Shown: piece after piece, positions 63,643 to 64,000 of the stretch | Layout: every line of letters starts with the position of its first letter | Position numbering within the stretch: the stretch's first letter is position 1 | Assembly (NCBI GenBank): GCA_020284085.1 | Contig: JACEVL010000093.1 | Location: 152,757-216,756 of the forward strand | Source of the DNA: Aporrectodea caliginosa | Lineage: Eukaryota > Annelida > Clitellata > Crassiclitellata > Lumbricidae | Reading direction: 5' to 3' | DNA length: 64,000 nt | Notes under the pieces: generated by a model | The model's input: only the letters and a program-made list of their open reading frames with translations | Told to the model about the DNA's origin: nothing | Databases searched by the model: none | Made by a program: the position numbers and the translations under genes

Positions 63643-64000
63643 AGACCTGTTGGCAGTCCTTGGTTTAACTTGGTGCTGTTTGCAAACGCCTAATTGACAA
63701 CCTATTTGAAAACGTTTTCAATATCTTTAATCATTTATTCAGAAAACAAAGATAGGATACCATGTAAATAGTGTCCAACTATTGATAGAAAACAAAGTAT
63801 ATCCAGAGGGTTTGAACCCAACACAAGTTCTCTCCCTGTATCAAGGAAGATATTTGTGACAAATGCCTTTCCCAAACCAACATTTCACTCCTATTTTCTC
63901 AGGGTCAGCCACATAACTTTAATCTTCCTGACAAAGACTCGCAAAATTTCATATCTCGTATGTTATTCCTGAACTCTTACTAAGCTATTACTTCATACTA
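63643..64000. other. No gene confirmed to the window edge
   Basis: Possible continuation of the decayed hAT-like reading in several frames, but nothing I can defend. Confidence 0.35.

Overview
This 64 kb window is animal nuclear DNA with no recognisable host gene. The fossil mobile elements are those of a metazoan, probably a marine invertebrate: CR1/L2-type LINEs, other non-LTR retrotransposons, one Penelope-like RT fragment, piggyBac, hAT and Mutator-like (MULE) remnants, and tRNA-derived SINEs. The DNA is AT-rich and full of di-, tri- and tetranucleotide microsatellites. Frequent AGGCCTA words hint at a deuterostome or lophotrochozoan, but I cannot name the species. Every protein-like stretch I could identify belongs to a transposon and is truncated, frameshifted or stopped. 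There are no rRNA genes, no intact tRNA genes and no CRISPR array. One N occurs, at 13163.

Layout. 1-2137: an acidic open frame running off the left edge, a small palindromic insertion, and microsatellites. 2147-6900: a LINE 3' end, SINEs and mini-retroposons. 7016-10689: two complete terminal-inverted-repeat elements, each with an 8-bp target duplication. 10903-13162: a LINE 3' end followed by a duplicated block. 13282-19000: DNA-transposon and CR1 fragments and minisatellites. 20965-23430: the second copy of the duplicated block, split by a piggyBac element. 24024-27810: a second piggyBac-type element and a head-to-head pair of LINE 3' ends, one split by two SINEs. 29608-30727 and 31833-33708: the two best LINE fragments. 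33840-39416: Penelope and LINE fragments. 39417-56500: old composite repeats and large microsatellites. 57044-58018: a hAT element. 59895-64000: LINE and hAT-like fossils in more unique DNA.

Two patterns underlie most of the window. (1) A small stem-loop ending in TGTCGTTAAAC or TGCCGTTAAAC recurs dozens of times on both strands. It lies at the 3' end of two LINE 3' UTR families. It also forms the 3' half of an element of about 85 bp that has inserted at least ten times, four times with clear 9-13 bp target-site duplications. This looks like a LINE and a very short non-autonomous retroposon sharing a 3' stem-loop. (2) A two-part motif, ACACCTTTAAA then CTATATAA, occurs more than 35 times. In about 25 copies, on both strands, the distance between the parts is exactly 27 bp although the DNA between them has diverged. 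The layout resembles a PSE plus TATA-box promoter.

Several elements sit inside repeated host sequence that has an uninterrupted copy elsewhere in the window, so their insertion points can be read directly.
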